A stretch of DNA of 64,000 nucleotides from Trebonia sp963777905 (GTDB taxonomy: Bacteria; Actinomycetota; Actinomycetes; Streptosporangiales; Streptosporangiaceae). Both the position numbers and the translations under genes were made by a program. Numbering within the stretch: the first letter of the stretch is position 1; each line of letters starts with the position of its first letter. The stretch covers positions 62,001-126,000 of the forward strand of contig CAVZSM010000041.1 in the NCBI GenBank assembly GCA_963777905.1, given 5' to 3'. Positions 44,250-51,774 of the stretch are shown here, piece by piece. The notes below the pieces were generated by a model. The model saw nothing but the letters and a program-made list of their open reading frames with translations, made no database searches and was not told the origin of the DNA.

Positions 44250-45557
44250 TCAGGCCAGGTCCGCGAGGGTGTCAGTGAGGGCTTCCAGGAGCTGGTCAGC
44301 GTTGGCGCGGCTGAACGGGAGCGGGGGGCGGATCTTGAGGGTGTGGCCGAGCGGGCCGGTGGCGCTGATCAGGACGCGGCGGTCGCGCATGCCGTTGACG
44401 ATGGCGGCGGCGCGGGCGCCTGAGGGGGCGCCGGTCGCCGGGTCGACGACGTCGGCGCCCAGGTAGAGCCCGGCGCCGCGGACCTCCCCGAGCAGCGGGC
44501 TCGCGGCGGCGACGCGGCCGAGCTCCGCCGTGAGGTAGCCGCCGACCGCGGCCGCGTTGGCGGGCAGCTGCTCCGCGTCGAGCACGTCGAGCACCGCCGC
44601 GGCCGCGGCCACGCAGACCGGGTTGCCGCCGAACGTGTTGAAATACCGCACCGCGGCGCCGAAGTCCGCGAGCACCTCGCGGCGGACCACGATTCCCGCG
44701 ATGGGCAGGCCATTGCCCATTGGCTTGCCCATGACCACGATGTCCGGCTCGAGGCCGTGCCGCTGGTAGCCCCACAGGTGGCCGCCGGTGCGGCCGAAGC
44801 CGGACTGCACCTCGTCGGCGATGTACAGCCCGCCTGCCGCGCGCACCGCGTCCTGGACCGGCTTCAGGAAGCCGGCCGGGTCTGGCAGCACGCCGTCGGA
44901 GGACAGCAGCGAGTCGGCGAGGAACGCGGCGAGCCGCACCCCGTGCCGCTCCAGGTCGGCGATCGCCGCCGCCACAGCGGCGGCGTCCGGCGGCGCGGGG
45001 ACGGCGCGGACGTGCCGGCCGAGCGGAACGCCGAGGCTGGGGGAGACCTCGGCGACGGCCGATGTCACGCCGTGGTAGGCGTTGGCGGTCACGATCACCC
45101 CGGTGCCGCCGGTGTGGTGCCTGGCGATCCGCAGCGCGAGGTCGTTGGCCTCGCTGCCGGTGCAGGTGAACATCGCGTGCGCCGGTCCGAGCTGGTGCGT
45201 GGCCAGCAGCCGCTCCGCGTAGTCCACGAGGCCGGCCGTGAGGTAGCGGGTGTGCGTGTTGAGCGTCTGGAGCTGGCGGCTGACCGCCTCGGTGACGCGG
45301 GGGTGCGAGTGGCCGACCGACGGTACGTTGTTGTACGCGTCCAGGTAGGCGGTGCCGTCCGGGTCGTACAGGTAGACGCCCTCGCCGCGGGCGAACTGGA
45401 CCGGGGTCGCGTAGAACAGCCGGTACGCGCCGCCGAGCGCCGCGTCGCGCCGCCGCACCAGGTGCCCGAGCTCCGGGTCGAGCGCGCCGGTGCGCGCGGT
45501 GTCGAAGCCGTTGACCATCCGGGCGGCGTCCATCCCGGTGCCGTCGGAGCCTGTCAT
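44250..45557 (-). CDS. Class-III PLP enzyme, probable phospho-amino-alcohol lyase
   Basis: A 435-residue fold-type I PLP enzyme. TCTGSEAND binds the cofactor phosphate, IADEVQSGFGRTG is the conserved Asp loop, and the Schiff-base Lys278 sits in VVMGKPMGNGLPIAG. The KPMGNG motif and YFNTFGGNPVCVAAA resemble the AGXT2L/ETNPPL-PHYKPL group, which eliminate phosphate from O-phosphoethanolamine or 5-phosphohydroxylysine, more than GABA or ornithine transaminases. Its start overlaps the stop of a small-molecule kinase gene by 4 bases, the pairing expected for such a route. Aminotransferase activity remains the alternative. Confidence 0.85.
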   Translation of the reverse strand: MTGSDGTGMDAARMVNGFDTARTGALDPELGHLVRRRDAALGGAYRLFYATPVQFARGEGVYLYDPDGTAYLDAYNNVPSVGHSHPRVTEAVSRQLQTLNTHTRYLTAGLVDYAERLLATHQLGPAHAMFTCTGSEANDLALRIARHHTGGTGVIVTANAYHGVTSAVAEVSPSLGVPLGRHVRAVPAPPDAAAVAAAIADLERHGVRLAAFLADSLLSSDGVLPDPAGFLKPVQDAVRAAGGLYIADEVQSGFGRTGGHLWGYQRHGLEPDIVVMGKPMGNGLPIAGIVVRREVLADFGAAVRYFNTFGGNPVCVAAAAAVLDVLDAEQLPANAAAVGGYLTAELGRVAAASPLLGEVRGAGLYLGADVVDPATGAPSGARAAAIVNGMRDRRVLISATGPLGHTLKIRPPLPFSRANADQLLEALTDTLADLA

Positions 45558-46591
45558 TCCAGCGCCTCCCTTATCCGGTCCGCCACCGCGTGGGGGCCGA
45601 TCGCGCGCAGCGCCGCGAAGTGCGCCGTCGCCTGCGGGGTCCTGCGCAGCAGGTAATCGCGGTTGGCGGGCTCGCGGGCCGCGTTCCACTGGCTCACGAT
45701 GATCCGCGCCGCCAGCCGCAGCAGCATGAACTCGCCGATCAGCGCAGGGTCGTCGGGTCCGAGCGGGTCGACCGCGTGGTAGCCGGCGATGACGTCGAGC
45801 GCCGGGATCAGCGGGTCGGTGCCGGCGGCGGCGCCGAACTGGTAGCAGGCGGCGACGCCCACGTCCATCGCAACCGGGCCGGCCAGGCTGTCGCCGAAGT
45901 CCAGCACGCCGGTTACCCGGTCCGCGGCTGCCAGCAGGTTGTCGCCGTGAAAGTCGGTGTGGATGACCTGGCGGCGCGTCGCCGGGTCCGCGAGGCGCGG
46001 CAGCACCCGCGCCTGGAACCGGTCCAGGCAGCTGACCAGGGCCGCGCGCTGGTCCCTGTCCGCCGGCTGGCCGGGCAGCTGGTCAAGCAGCGGGCGGAGC
46101 TGATGGAAGTTCTGCAGGTCCCACAGGTGGGTGCGGTTCGCGCCCGGGTGCGCGAACGGGCGCAGCGCCTGGTCGAGCCTGGCGAGCGTGCCGCCGATGT
46201 CGCGGCGCAGCGCGGCGCTGGCCGGCCGCGAGCCGAGGACCGGCCCCTCCAGGTAGGACGTCATCCGGACGACGCGGCCGTCAAGGTGCAGCTCTGGGCG
46301 GCCGTCGAGAGTGCTGATGACCCGCTGGACGGGCAGCGCGGGTGCGGCCCTGGCGAGGTGCAGCAGCACCGCGGTCTGGAAGCTGGCCGCCGTCGGCGAG
46401 GCGCCGGCGTCCGCCAGTGTGCCCGGGGAGATCTGGGCGATCTTCAGCAGCCGCGTCGGCCCGCCTGCCGTGACCAGCCGGAACGTGTCGTCGTGCTCGG
46501 CCGCCAGCCGTTCCGCGACCACGCTGATCCCGTAGTGCGCGGCGGCGATTTCTTCCGCCTGGTCATGCGATACACGAGGCGGGAGGAGCAC
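45554..46591 (-). CDS. APH/choline-kinase-fold small-molecule kinase (hydroxylysine-kinase-like)
   Basis: A 345-residue aminoglycoside-phosphotransferase-fold protein. The catalytic loop is QVIHTDFHGDNLLAA (HxDxxxxN) and the metal-binding Asp follows in VTGVLDFGDSLAGPVAMD. The N-lobe Lys is in PTRLLKIAQI. Homologues with this kinase beside or fused to a class-III PLP enzyme are known (HYKK with PHYKPL in animals). That makes 5-hydroxylysine, ethanolamine or a similar amino alcohol the likeliest substrate rather than an antibiotic. It is translationally coupled to the downstream lyase. Confidence 0.83.
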   Translation of the reverse strand: MLLPPRVSHDQAEEIAAAHYGISVVAERLAAEHDDTFRLVTAGGPTRLLKIAQISPGTLADAGASPTAASFQTAVLLHLARAAPALPVQRVISTLDGRPELHLDGRVVRMTSYLEGPVLGSRPASAALRRDIGGTLARLDQALRPFAHPGANRTHLWDLQNFHQLRPLLDQLPGQPADRDQRAALVSCLDRFQARVLPRLADPATRRQVIHTDFHGDNLLAAADRVTGVLDFGDSLAGPVAMDVGVAACYQFGAAAGTDPLIPALDVIAGYHAVDPLGPDDPALIGEFMLLRLAARIIVSQWNAAREPANRDYLLRRTPQATAHFAALRAIGPHAVADRIREALE

Positions 46592-46600
46592 CAGGCCATC

Positions 46601-47452
46601 CTAGGCGCTGGCCGCTCCCAGGATCTCCCCGGCGATCACGGCGGGGAACTCCAGCGGGGCGAAGTGGCCGGCGCCGTCCACGAAGCGCAGCCGGACGTCG
46701 CTGAAGAACTCGTCCAGGCGGTCGGACCAGTCCCGCGGGAACAGCGGGTCGTGGTCCGGCCACAGCACCGTGGCGGGCGCGGCGATCCGGTCGCCCGGGG
46801 CCGGCGCCTGCTCCGCCAGCGCGAGGCCTATCGTGCCGGCGCCGGCCCGATACCAGTTGATGGACGCGGTGAACGCGCCTGGCGGGCCGTACACCGAGAC
46901 CAGGTGGTCGAGGGGGGCCTCGTCGAGCTCGAAGGCGGGGCCGGACCAGTGGTTCCAGAAGTGCCTGAGGTACGCGCGGACCGCCTCGGGCTTGCCGTCG
47001 ATGAGCTCCTCGGCGAGAGGCAGGCGGTGGAACGACTGGTACCAGAACTCCCGCATCGGGCCCGGGCCGAACACCCGGGTGCCGACGCCGGGCACCGGCG
47101 GGGTGATCACCAGCGCCTTGACGAGCTCAGGCCGGTCCCTGGCCAGCGCCTGCGCGACCCGGCTGCCGATGTCGTAGCCGAATACCACCGGCCGGTTCAG
47201 GCCCAGGTCGGTGATCAGGCCCGCGATGCTGCGCGCGTTCGCCGCCGCGTTGTACTGGGCGCCAGGATCGGCGGGGTGCTTGTCCGATTCGCCGAACCCG
47301 CGCAGGTCCGGCGCGACGACCTCGCAGCCGTCCAGCAGCGGGATCAGCTCACGATAGTCGGTGCGGTCGCCTGGCCACCCGTGCAGCAGCACGACCGCGG
47401 GACCGGAACCGGTCCTGTCATAGGCGAGTTCGAATCCGTCGACGGCCACCAC
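46601..47452 (-). CDS. Alpha/beta hydrolase (epoxide hydrolase/haloacetate dehalogenase-like)
   Basis: A 283-residue hydrolase. The oxyanion loop is LLHGWPGD. The nucleophile elbow is GYDIGS with Asp94 rather than Ser, which points to epoxide hydrolase or dehalogenase chemistry. PDLRGFGESDKHP is typical, and catalytic acid and His lie in WPDHDPLFP and GAGHFAPLEFP. The cap domain is between about 125 and 215. It begins with GTG 47452, 109 bases inside the 3' end of hypA. Its link to the hydrogenase genes is positional only. Confidence 0.85.
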   Translation of the reverse strand: MVAVDGFELAYDRTGSGPAVVLLHGWPGDRTDYRELIPLLDGCEVVAPDLRGFGESDKHPADPGAQYNAAANARSIAGLITDLGLNRPVVFGYDIGSRVAQALARDRPELVKALVITPPVPGVGTRVFGPGPMREFWYQSFHRLPLAEELIDGKPEAVRAYLRHFWNHWSGPAFELDEAPLDHLVSVYGPPGAFTASINWYRAGAGTIGLALAEQAPAPGDRIAAPATVLWPDHDPLFPRDWSDRLDEFFSDVRLRFVDGAGHFAPLEFPAVIAGEILGAASA

Positions 47453-47808
47453 CGTAATCTACGGGATAATTCCGCGTGGCTGTAGCTGACGGATTCGAGC
47501 GTCAGCTCATCGCCCCCGCTGACGTCGACGTCCGCGCTGCCGCACCGCGGGCAGACCGGTATCGGGTCGGCGACCTCGCTGGTCGTTCCGCAGCCGTGGC
47601 AGGTGACGGTGGCGGGGACCGTGACGACCTCGACGGCCGCACCGTCCGCCTCCGTTCCCGCGGCGACCATCTCGAACGCCTGCGCCATCGAGGCGGGGTC
47701 CACCGCGTGCCGCACCCCGCAGCGGACCCGGATGCCGGCCACCCGCCGCCCGGCTGCCCGCTTCTGGACGGCGTCGAGGACGCCTTCGCACAGCCCGAAC
47801 TCGTGCAC
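47344..47808 (-). CDS. hypA: Hydrogenase nickel-insertion protein HypA, C-terminally extended
   Basis: HypA delivers nickel to the large subunit. The nickel-binding N-terminus is MHE (His2), and the structural zinc site has two CxxC pairs (CHGCG and CPRCG) near residues 70-92. The normal end ELTLESVSYS comes at about residue 110, where HypA proteins usually stop. This one reads on for about 44 residues (including PVPVPRSCCCTGG) into the start of the alpha/beta hydrolase gene. The GTG start at 47808 lies 4 bases after the stop of the 34-codon gene. The tail could be real, or a missing stop through mutation or a base error. Confidence 0.88.
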   Translation of the reverse strand: MHEFGLCEGVLDAVQKRAAGRRVAGIRVRCGVRHAVDPASMAQAFEMVAAGTEADGAAVEVVTVPATVTCHGCGTTSEVADPIPVCPRCGSADVDVSGGDELTLESVSYSHAELSRRLRWWPSTDSNSPMTGPVPVPRSCCCTGGQATAPTIVS

Positions 47809-47812
47809 GGGG

Positions 47813-47917
47813 TTACATCTCCCTGATCTTGAGGTAGCGCTTAAGGTCCGGCAGGCCTGCCACCACTATGGAGACCAGCGCCACTATCACCGCCACCGTG
47901 ATCAGCCTGCGCACCAT
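47813..47917 (-). CDS. 34-residue DUF6893-like membrane peptide
   Basis: A tiny gene encoding a positively charged start (MVRRL), one hydrophobic helix (ITVAVIVALVSIVVAGL) and a basic tail (PDLKRYLKIREM). Hydrogenase-linked actinobacterial small proteins of the DUF6893 type have this shape. AGGAAGG lies 8-9 bases before the ATG at 47917. It overlaps the last 77 bases of the maturation-protease frame and ends 4 bases before hypA, so its translation should be coupled to both. A role as membrane anchor or assembly helper for the hydrogenase is a guess. Confidence 0.72.
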   Translation of the reverse strand: MVRRLITVAVIVALVSIVVAGLPDLKRYLKIREM

Positions 47918-48425
47918 CGCGCACACCTTCCTTCTGTCCGATCTGGCTCAGGATTTCTTCTACCGCGCGGACCGCGTGCGGCAGGGCGGCCCGCACCGGC
48001 TCTGAGAGCCCCATTCCCGCGCTCACATCGGCCGGCTCGCAGGCCACGAGCAGGCTGCGACCGGGGCGACCGCCCATGGTGGCGAGCATAGCGAAGAGGT
48101 CATCGGGTGACAGGCCGTGGCCGTCCATAACCGGCGCGCCAGGCCCGGCGTCGTCTGGGTCGACCTCGAGCACGGTGATCGTGCCAGGCTCGTACCCGCG
48201 CGGCGCGGCGTCGACGAGGACGAACAGGTCACAGCCGTCGAGCAGCTCGTAGACCAGGTGCACGCCGCGGATGCCGAAGTCGGCGATCTCCACGCCGTCC
48301 CGCCGGGGCTTTTCCGCGAGCAGCCGCGCCACCTCGACGCCGAATCCGTCGTCGCCGAGGAAGACGTTGCCGACCCCGGCGACCAGCGTGCGCCCTGGCT
48401 CCGGCTCCGTCCCCATCCCCGTCAT
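47841..48425 (-). CDS. Hydrogenase maturation protease (HyaD/HycI family)
   Basis: A 194-residue endopeptidase that trims the large-subunit C-terminus after nickel insertion. VAGVGNVFLGDDGFGVEVAR holds the conserved nickel-sensing acid, and the second metal-site residues are in FVLVDAAPRGYEPG and DGHGLSPDD. The catalytic core ends near AVRAVEEILSQIG, and about 30 Gly/Asp-rich residues follow, overlapping the 34-codon gene. The ATG at 48425 overlaps the previous stop by 4 bases. Its presumed target is the C-terminal peptide of the large subunit encoded at 51775. Confidence 0.92.
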   Translation of the reverse strand: MTGMGTEPEPGRTLVAGVGNVFLGDDGFGVEVARLLAEKPRRDGVEIADFGIRGVHLVYELLDGCDLFVLVDAAPRGYEPGTITVLEVDPDDAGPGAPVMDGHGLSPDDLFAMLATMGGRPGRSLLVACEPADVSAGMGLSEPVRAALPHAVRAVEEILSQIGQKEGVRDGAQADHGGGDSGAGLHSGGRPAGP

Positions 48426-49816
48426 GCGGGTTCCACCTCGTCCGGCGAGAAGTAGAGGAAGCGGCCGTGCGCCGCGTGCAGGTCGGCCGCCGGGTCGTCG
48501 GTGAGCGTCACCGCCAGGTACGGCTGGTCGTCCACGTCGAGCAGCACCGCCTCGACGAGCGCGGTCCTGCCGACGAGGAACATGTCCTGCGCGTCGGCGC
48601 GGCGGGCGCCGGGCCGCAGCGTCACCAGGTTGCCGCGCGCGAGCCGCTGCCCGGCCACCAGCACGGAATCGGTGGACGGCGACACCGACTGATCCGCCTC
48701 CGGATCCCACCAGGGGACCTCGCCGGTGCCGCCGTCCTCGCGGGCCTCGGCGGGCGGCGAGCCCTGCCAGCCCCTCATCGTGCCGTGCAGCCGCTGCAGC
48801 GCCGCGCCGTCCAGCGACTCCACCCGGTCGATCAGCGCCGCGGCACGCGGATCGGTGGCGCGGGCGGCCTCCTTCTCCTCGTCGGTGAGAGCGAGCGTGC
48901 GGAGCGTGAGGATCTCGTCGATCTCGGTGCCGTCGTACAGCTCGCCCGGGCTCTCCCTGGCCACCTCGGGGTGGTCGGGCAGGATGATGGGGGAGGCCAG
49001 CAGGACGTTCCGCTCGCCAGGCGGGCCGGCGAGCACCGGCCAGCAGCCGGCGTTCTCGCACTCGCTGACCGCAGGCGCGGCCCACTCCGGCGGGTCTGTC
49101 ATCGACACGAACGCGCCGCCGGAGATGGTGATGATCATGTGCGCCGCCACCAGCGCGGCCGGCAGCGCCTGCGCTCTGCTGCCTAGCACCGGGCTGTCCA
49201 GCACCGCGCTGTCCGGCACCGCGCTGTCCGGCACCGGGCTGTCCGGCACCGGGCTGTCCGGCACCGGGCTGTCCGGCACCGGGCTGTCCGGAGCGCCAAG
49301 CCCGGCGGCCGTCTGATTGGTCACCCCGACGGTGAGCCGCGCCGCCTGCCAGGGACCGGGCAGTTCGGTGGCGCGGACCGTCACGACGCCGCGCAGCGCC
49401 CGGCGGACGCGGATCACGTTCCCGTCCGCGGTCACCTCCTGCTCCTGCCCGCCCGGGATGCCGAACGGCGTGGCGGTGCCGTCGCCGAACAGCGCGGCGC
49501 CCGCCACGGTGGCCGAGACCTCGCGTTCGACCGCCTCGTCCCAGGTGTCCGGCGCCCCAGGGCCCGGGCAGGTCCTGCGCTGCACCTGAAGGAACCTGAC
49601 GACCACGTCGACGGACGGCTCGCCGTCGCGGGTGAAGACGCACTCGGCCCGCGCGGTCGTGGTCTCCGACGGATCGGCCGCCGCGTACGCCGGGGGCATC
49701 AGCACGCCGAACTGCCAGCGGCTCCGGTTCTTCTGGGCCGAGGCCCGGTACGGGTAGAGGATGTACCCCTCGTAGAGCACCGCGTCGGCGACGCGCCGCA
49801 CGTCGTCGAGGCTCAT
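48422..49816 (-). CDS. Hydrogenase-locus protein of unknown function with pentapeptide repeats
   Basis: A 464-residue protein that I do not recognise as an enzyme. It starts MSLDDVRRVADAVLYEGYILYPYRAS, contains two conserved-looking halves (about 1-165 and 215-464) and ends FLYFSPDEVEP. Between the halves, residues ~177-210 consist of tandem PDSPV/PDSAV pentapeptides from seven 15-bp DNA repeats. It overlaps both neighbours by 4 bases within the hydrogenase operon. A scaffold or chaperone specific to this hydrogenase type is plausible but unproven. Confidence 0.8.
   Translation of the reverse strand: MSLDDVRRVADAVLYEGYILYPYRASAQKNRSRWQFGVLMPPAYAAADPSETTTARAECVFTRDGEPSVDVVVRFLQVQRRTCPGPGAPDTWDEAVEREVSATVAGAALFGDGTATPFGIPGGQEQEVTADGNVIRVRRALRGVVTVRATELPGPWQAARLTVGVTNQTAAGLGAPDSPVPDSPVPDSPVPDSPVPDSAVPDSAVLDSPVLGSRAQALPAALVAAHMIITISGGAFVSMTDPPEWAAPAVSECENAGCWPVLAGPPGERNVLLASPIILPDHPEVARESPGELYDGTEIDEILTLRTLALTDEEKEAARATDPRAAALIDRVESLDGAALQRLHGTMRGWQGSPPAEAREDGGTGEVPWWDPEADQSVSPSTDSVLVAGQRLARGNLVTLRPGARRADAQDMFLVGRTALVEAVLLDVDDQPYLAVTLTDDPAADLHAAHGRFLYFSPDEVEPA
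49186..49290. repeat. Seven 15-bp tandem repeats in a coding region
   Basis: Unit GCACCG(G/C)GCTGTCC(G/A) starts at 49186, 49201, 49216, 49231, 49246, 49261 and 49276. Each encodes one pentapeptide of the PDSP(V) type on the minus strand. Copy number could vary by slippage without breaking the frame. Confidence 0.9.
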
Positions 49817-50481
49817 GGCGTGCCTCCCGCCGTCCCGCTGGCGGTCCCGCTAGCCCGCTGGTTCGCCAGCAGCGCCGCGAGCGTCGCGTCCCAGGTCGGC
49901 AGCGCGTAGGCGGCCTTGAACACCGACAGCTCGTCGAGGGTCTCGCGGCTGCAGCGCAGCCACGCGCTGCCGGGGAAGTGCTCGTTCACCACGTCCTGCC
50001 AGACGCTGACCGGCATCCGGTAGCTGGCCTCCGAGCTCCACGGGATCGGCTCCACGCGCAGCCGGCCGTCGGGCGAGGTGAAGACGGTGCCGCTGAACAG
50101 CAGCAGCAGCGGGATCGTGCCGTCGTCCAGGCCTTGCAGGTACCGGCCCGAGGCCACCTCAAGGTCGTAGGTGCACGGCACCTCAAGGCCGACCTCGGTC
50201 TGCCCGGTGAACGCGGGGACCATGACGGACACGGCGGCGAGCTGGATCGCCTTGACCGTTTCCGCCCAGCGCTCGGTGTCGCCGAACAGGTCGTGCAGCC
50301 GCCGGGCCTCGTCGGGGGAGTACCTGCGCTTGTGCGGCTCGATCCTGATCTGGCAGCGCAGCGCGACAGCGTCCACGCGCTCGCCGAGGCCTTCCGTGAC
50401 GTTCAGCCGGAACAGCAGCGTGGGCGTCGCCGTGTACGGCGCCGCGCTCGCTCCCGTGCATTCGAAGATCAGCTTCGCCAT
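49813..50481 (-). CDS. DUF6084-like hydrogenase-locus protein
   Basis: A 222-residue protein beginning MAKLIFECTGASAAPYTATPTLLFRLNVTE, with RIEPHKRRYSPDEARRLHDLFGDTERW, SVMVPAFTGQTEVGLEVPCTYDLEVASGRYL and GTVFTSPDGRLRVEPIPW. This looks like the family annotated DUF6084 beside actinobacterial group 1h hydrogenases. The fold appears beta-rich; no catalytic motif is visible. It abuts the DUF5947-like gene and overlaps the 464-residue gene by 4 bases, so it belongs to the operon. Confidence 0.8.
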   Translation of the reverse strand: MAKLIFECTGASAAPYTATPTLLFRLNVTEGLGERVDAVALRCQIRIEPHKRRYSPDEARRLHDLFGDTERWAETVKAIQLAAVSVMVPAFTGQTEVGLEVPCTYDLEVASGRYLQGLDDGTIPLLLLFSGTVFTSPDGRLRVEPIPWSSEASYRMPVSVWQDVVNEHFPGSAWLRCSRETLDELSVFKAAYALPTWDATLAALLANQRASGTASGTAGGTP

Positions 50482-51243
50482 CTACGCCCCTGCCTGCGGA
50501 TCCGGGGACGCCAGCGGATCCGGGGGCGCCAGCGGGCGGGCGCGCTCCCGGATATCGGCGAGGAAGTCGGTCAGGAGGCGCTGTGCTTCCGCGCCGCCGT
50601 CGAAGCCGCGCCAGTGCACCCGCAGGCCGCCCGCCAGCGAGTAACACGTGTCGATCGGGATGAGGAACGCCTCCACGCCCCCTTCGGTGCCGTCGTCCGC
50701 GCCGGCACCGACCGGCGCGCCGCCCGCGAGGCGCGGCGAGCCCGCGACGACGAGGATCGCCTCCACGTCCGGCAACGGCGCCCGCAGCAGCGGATGGGCC
50801 GCGGCGAGCCGGTCCCAGCCGGCCAGGTCGAGCTCGCACTCCGTCACGCCGGCCGGGCTGGGGTAACTGGCCACAACGTGCCCGAGCGCCGAGTGGACGA
50901 AGAAGAACGCGATGCCCACCGGGATCCCGAGCTCGGCCCATTCGGCGCCGGTCAGCGGCGCGTCCGGGTCGTGGCGAACCCGGTCGGGCACGGTCCGGTA
51001 CCGGCCGCCCGGCCGGGTGAAGAGCAGCCCGCAGGCCGTGCAGGCGCAGTCGATCGAGCGCTGTTCGATGTCTACGAGGTGCGCGTGGCGCTCGGGAACG
51101 CGTTCGCCGCACATCTTGCACCGCTCCTCCGGAGGCGGTGCCTTCTGTCGCGGCGGAGCGGCGAAGCGCCGCAGGCCGGTTGCCCCGCGCGATGAGTCGC
51201 TGGCCACCGGGAGACGGCCGCTTACGTTCGGCGGAAATGTCAT
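50482..51243 (-). CDS. DUF5947-like hydrogenase-locus protein with Cys motif
   Basis: A 253-residue protein. Residues ~40-75 hold four cysteines in two CxxC pairs (CKMCG and CACTACG), probably binding zinc or an Fe-S centre. Then come FTRPGGRYRTVPDR, IPVGIAFFFVHSALGHVVASYPSPAG and IPIDTCYSLAGGLRVHWRGFDGG. It matches the family called DUF5947 that accompanies group 1h hydrogenases. The rubredoxin-like CxxC pairs suggest metal handling during Fe-S maturation; this is inference. Start ATG 51243 overlaps the preceding stop by 4 bases. Confidence 0.8.
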   Translation of the reverse strand: MTFPPNVSGRLPVASDSSRGATGLRRFAAPPRQKAPPPEERCKMCGERVPERHAHLVDIEQRSIDCACTACGLLFTRPGGRYRTVPDRVRHDPDAPLTGAEWAELGIPVGIAFFFVHSALGHVVASYPSPAGVTECELDLAGWDRLAAAHPLLRAPLPDVEAILVVAGSPRLAGGAPVGAGADDGTEGGVEAFLIPIDTCYSLAGGLRVHWRGFDGGAEAQRLLTDFLADIRERARPLAPPDPLASPDPQAGA

Positions 51244-51773
51244 GCAGCACCCGGCGGGCGGCGAGCTATCTGCAGCAGCGGTGCCTCGCGCGGCGCGATC
51301 CTGACCCCGGTCGTCTCCGGCGCCGCGTCCGCGACGGCCTGCTCGACGTCCGACTGCACGCCGGCGTGCCCGTGACCGTTGGCCAGCCGGATGAGCGCCA
51401 CGCCTTCGTCGTCGATGGACAGCAGCTCCGCCCCGATCCCGAGCCGCCCGAGCGCCCGCCGGATCCTGGTGCCGACGTCGAGCGGATGCAGGTCGTGGAT
51501 CAGCAGCAGGCTGTCCACCAGCGGGTCGGCGACGAGCCTGGCCTTGAGCCTGGAGTCGTCGCCGATGCTCCGCATGATGGACGCCAGCCCGGCGCCGTAG
51601 AGCCGCACCAGGCAGCCGACGAGCTCCTCGGCGGTGTCGGCCGTCTCGGGGCCCGCTCGCGTCCGCAGCTCGGCGAGCAGCGTCTCGACTCGCTCCCCGG
51701 CGGCCTGGGCGTCGCTGCCGCCGTCGAAAGCGCCGGCGGGCACCCCATCGTCCGCGCCGGACCCGGCGGTCAC
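51240..51773 (-). CDS. NifU-C-like protein of the hydrogenase operon
   Basis: A 177-residue protein. An N-terminal helical part (VETLLAELRTRAGPETADTAEELVGCLVRLYG) precedes a segment DVGTRIRRALGRLGIGAELLSIDDEGVALIRL and SDVEQAVADAAPETTGVRI that has the pattern of a NifU C-terminal Fe-S scaffold domain. However, the CxxC that binds the cluster in true NifU is absent. A role in small-subunit Fe-S maturation or protein interaction is therefore only suggested. It lies 1 base after the large-subunit gene. Confidence 0.68.
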   Translation of the reverse strand: MTAGSGADDGVPAGAFDGGSDAQAAGERVETLLAELRTRAGPETADTAEELVGCLVRLYGAGLASIMRSIGDDSRLKARLVADPLVDSLLLIHDLHPLDVGTRIRRALGRLGIGAELLSIDDEGVALIRLANGHGHAGVQSDVEQAVADAAPETTGVRIAPREAPLLQIARRPPGAA

Positions 51774-51774
51774 C

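Noticed and set aside
45554..46591. Aminoglycoside resistance kinase
   Set aside because: The fold is shared, but 4-base overlap with a PLP enzyme of phospho-lyase type fits a metabolic kinase better; no resistance context is present.
49186..49290. CRISPR-like array from regular 15-bp repeats
   Set aside because: Units are contiguous with no unique spacers and encode an in-frame pentapeptide repeat.
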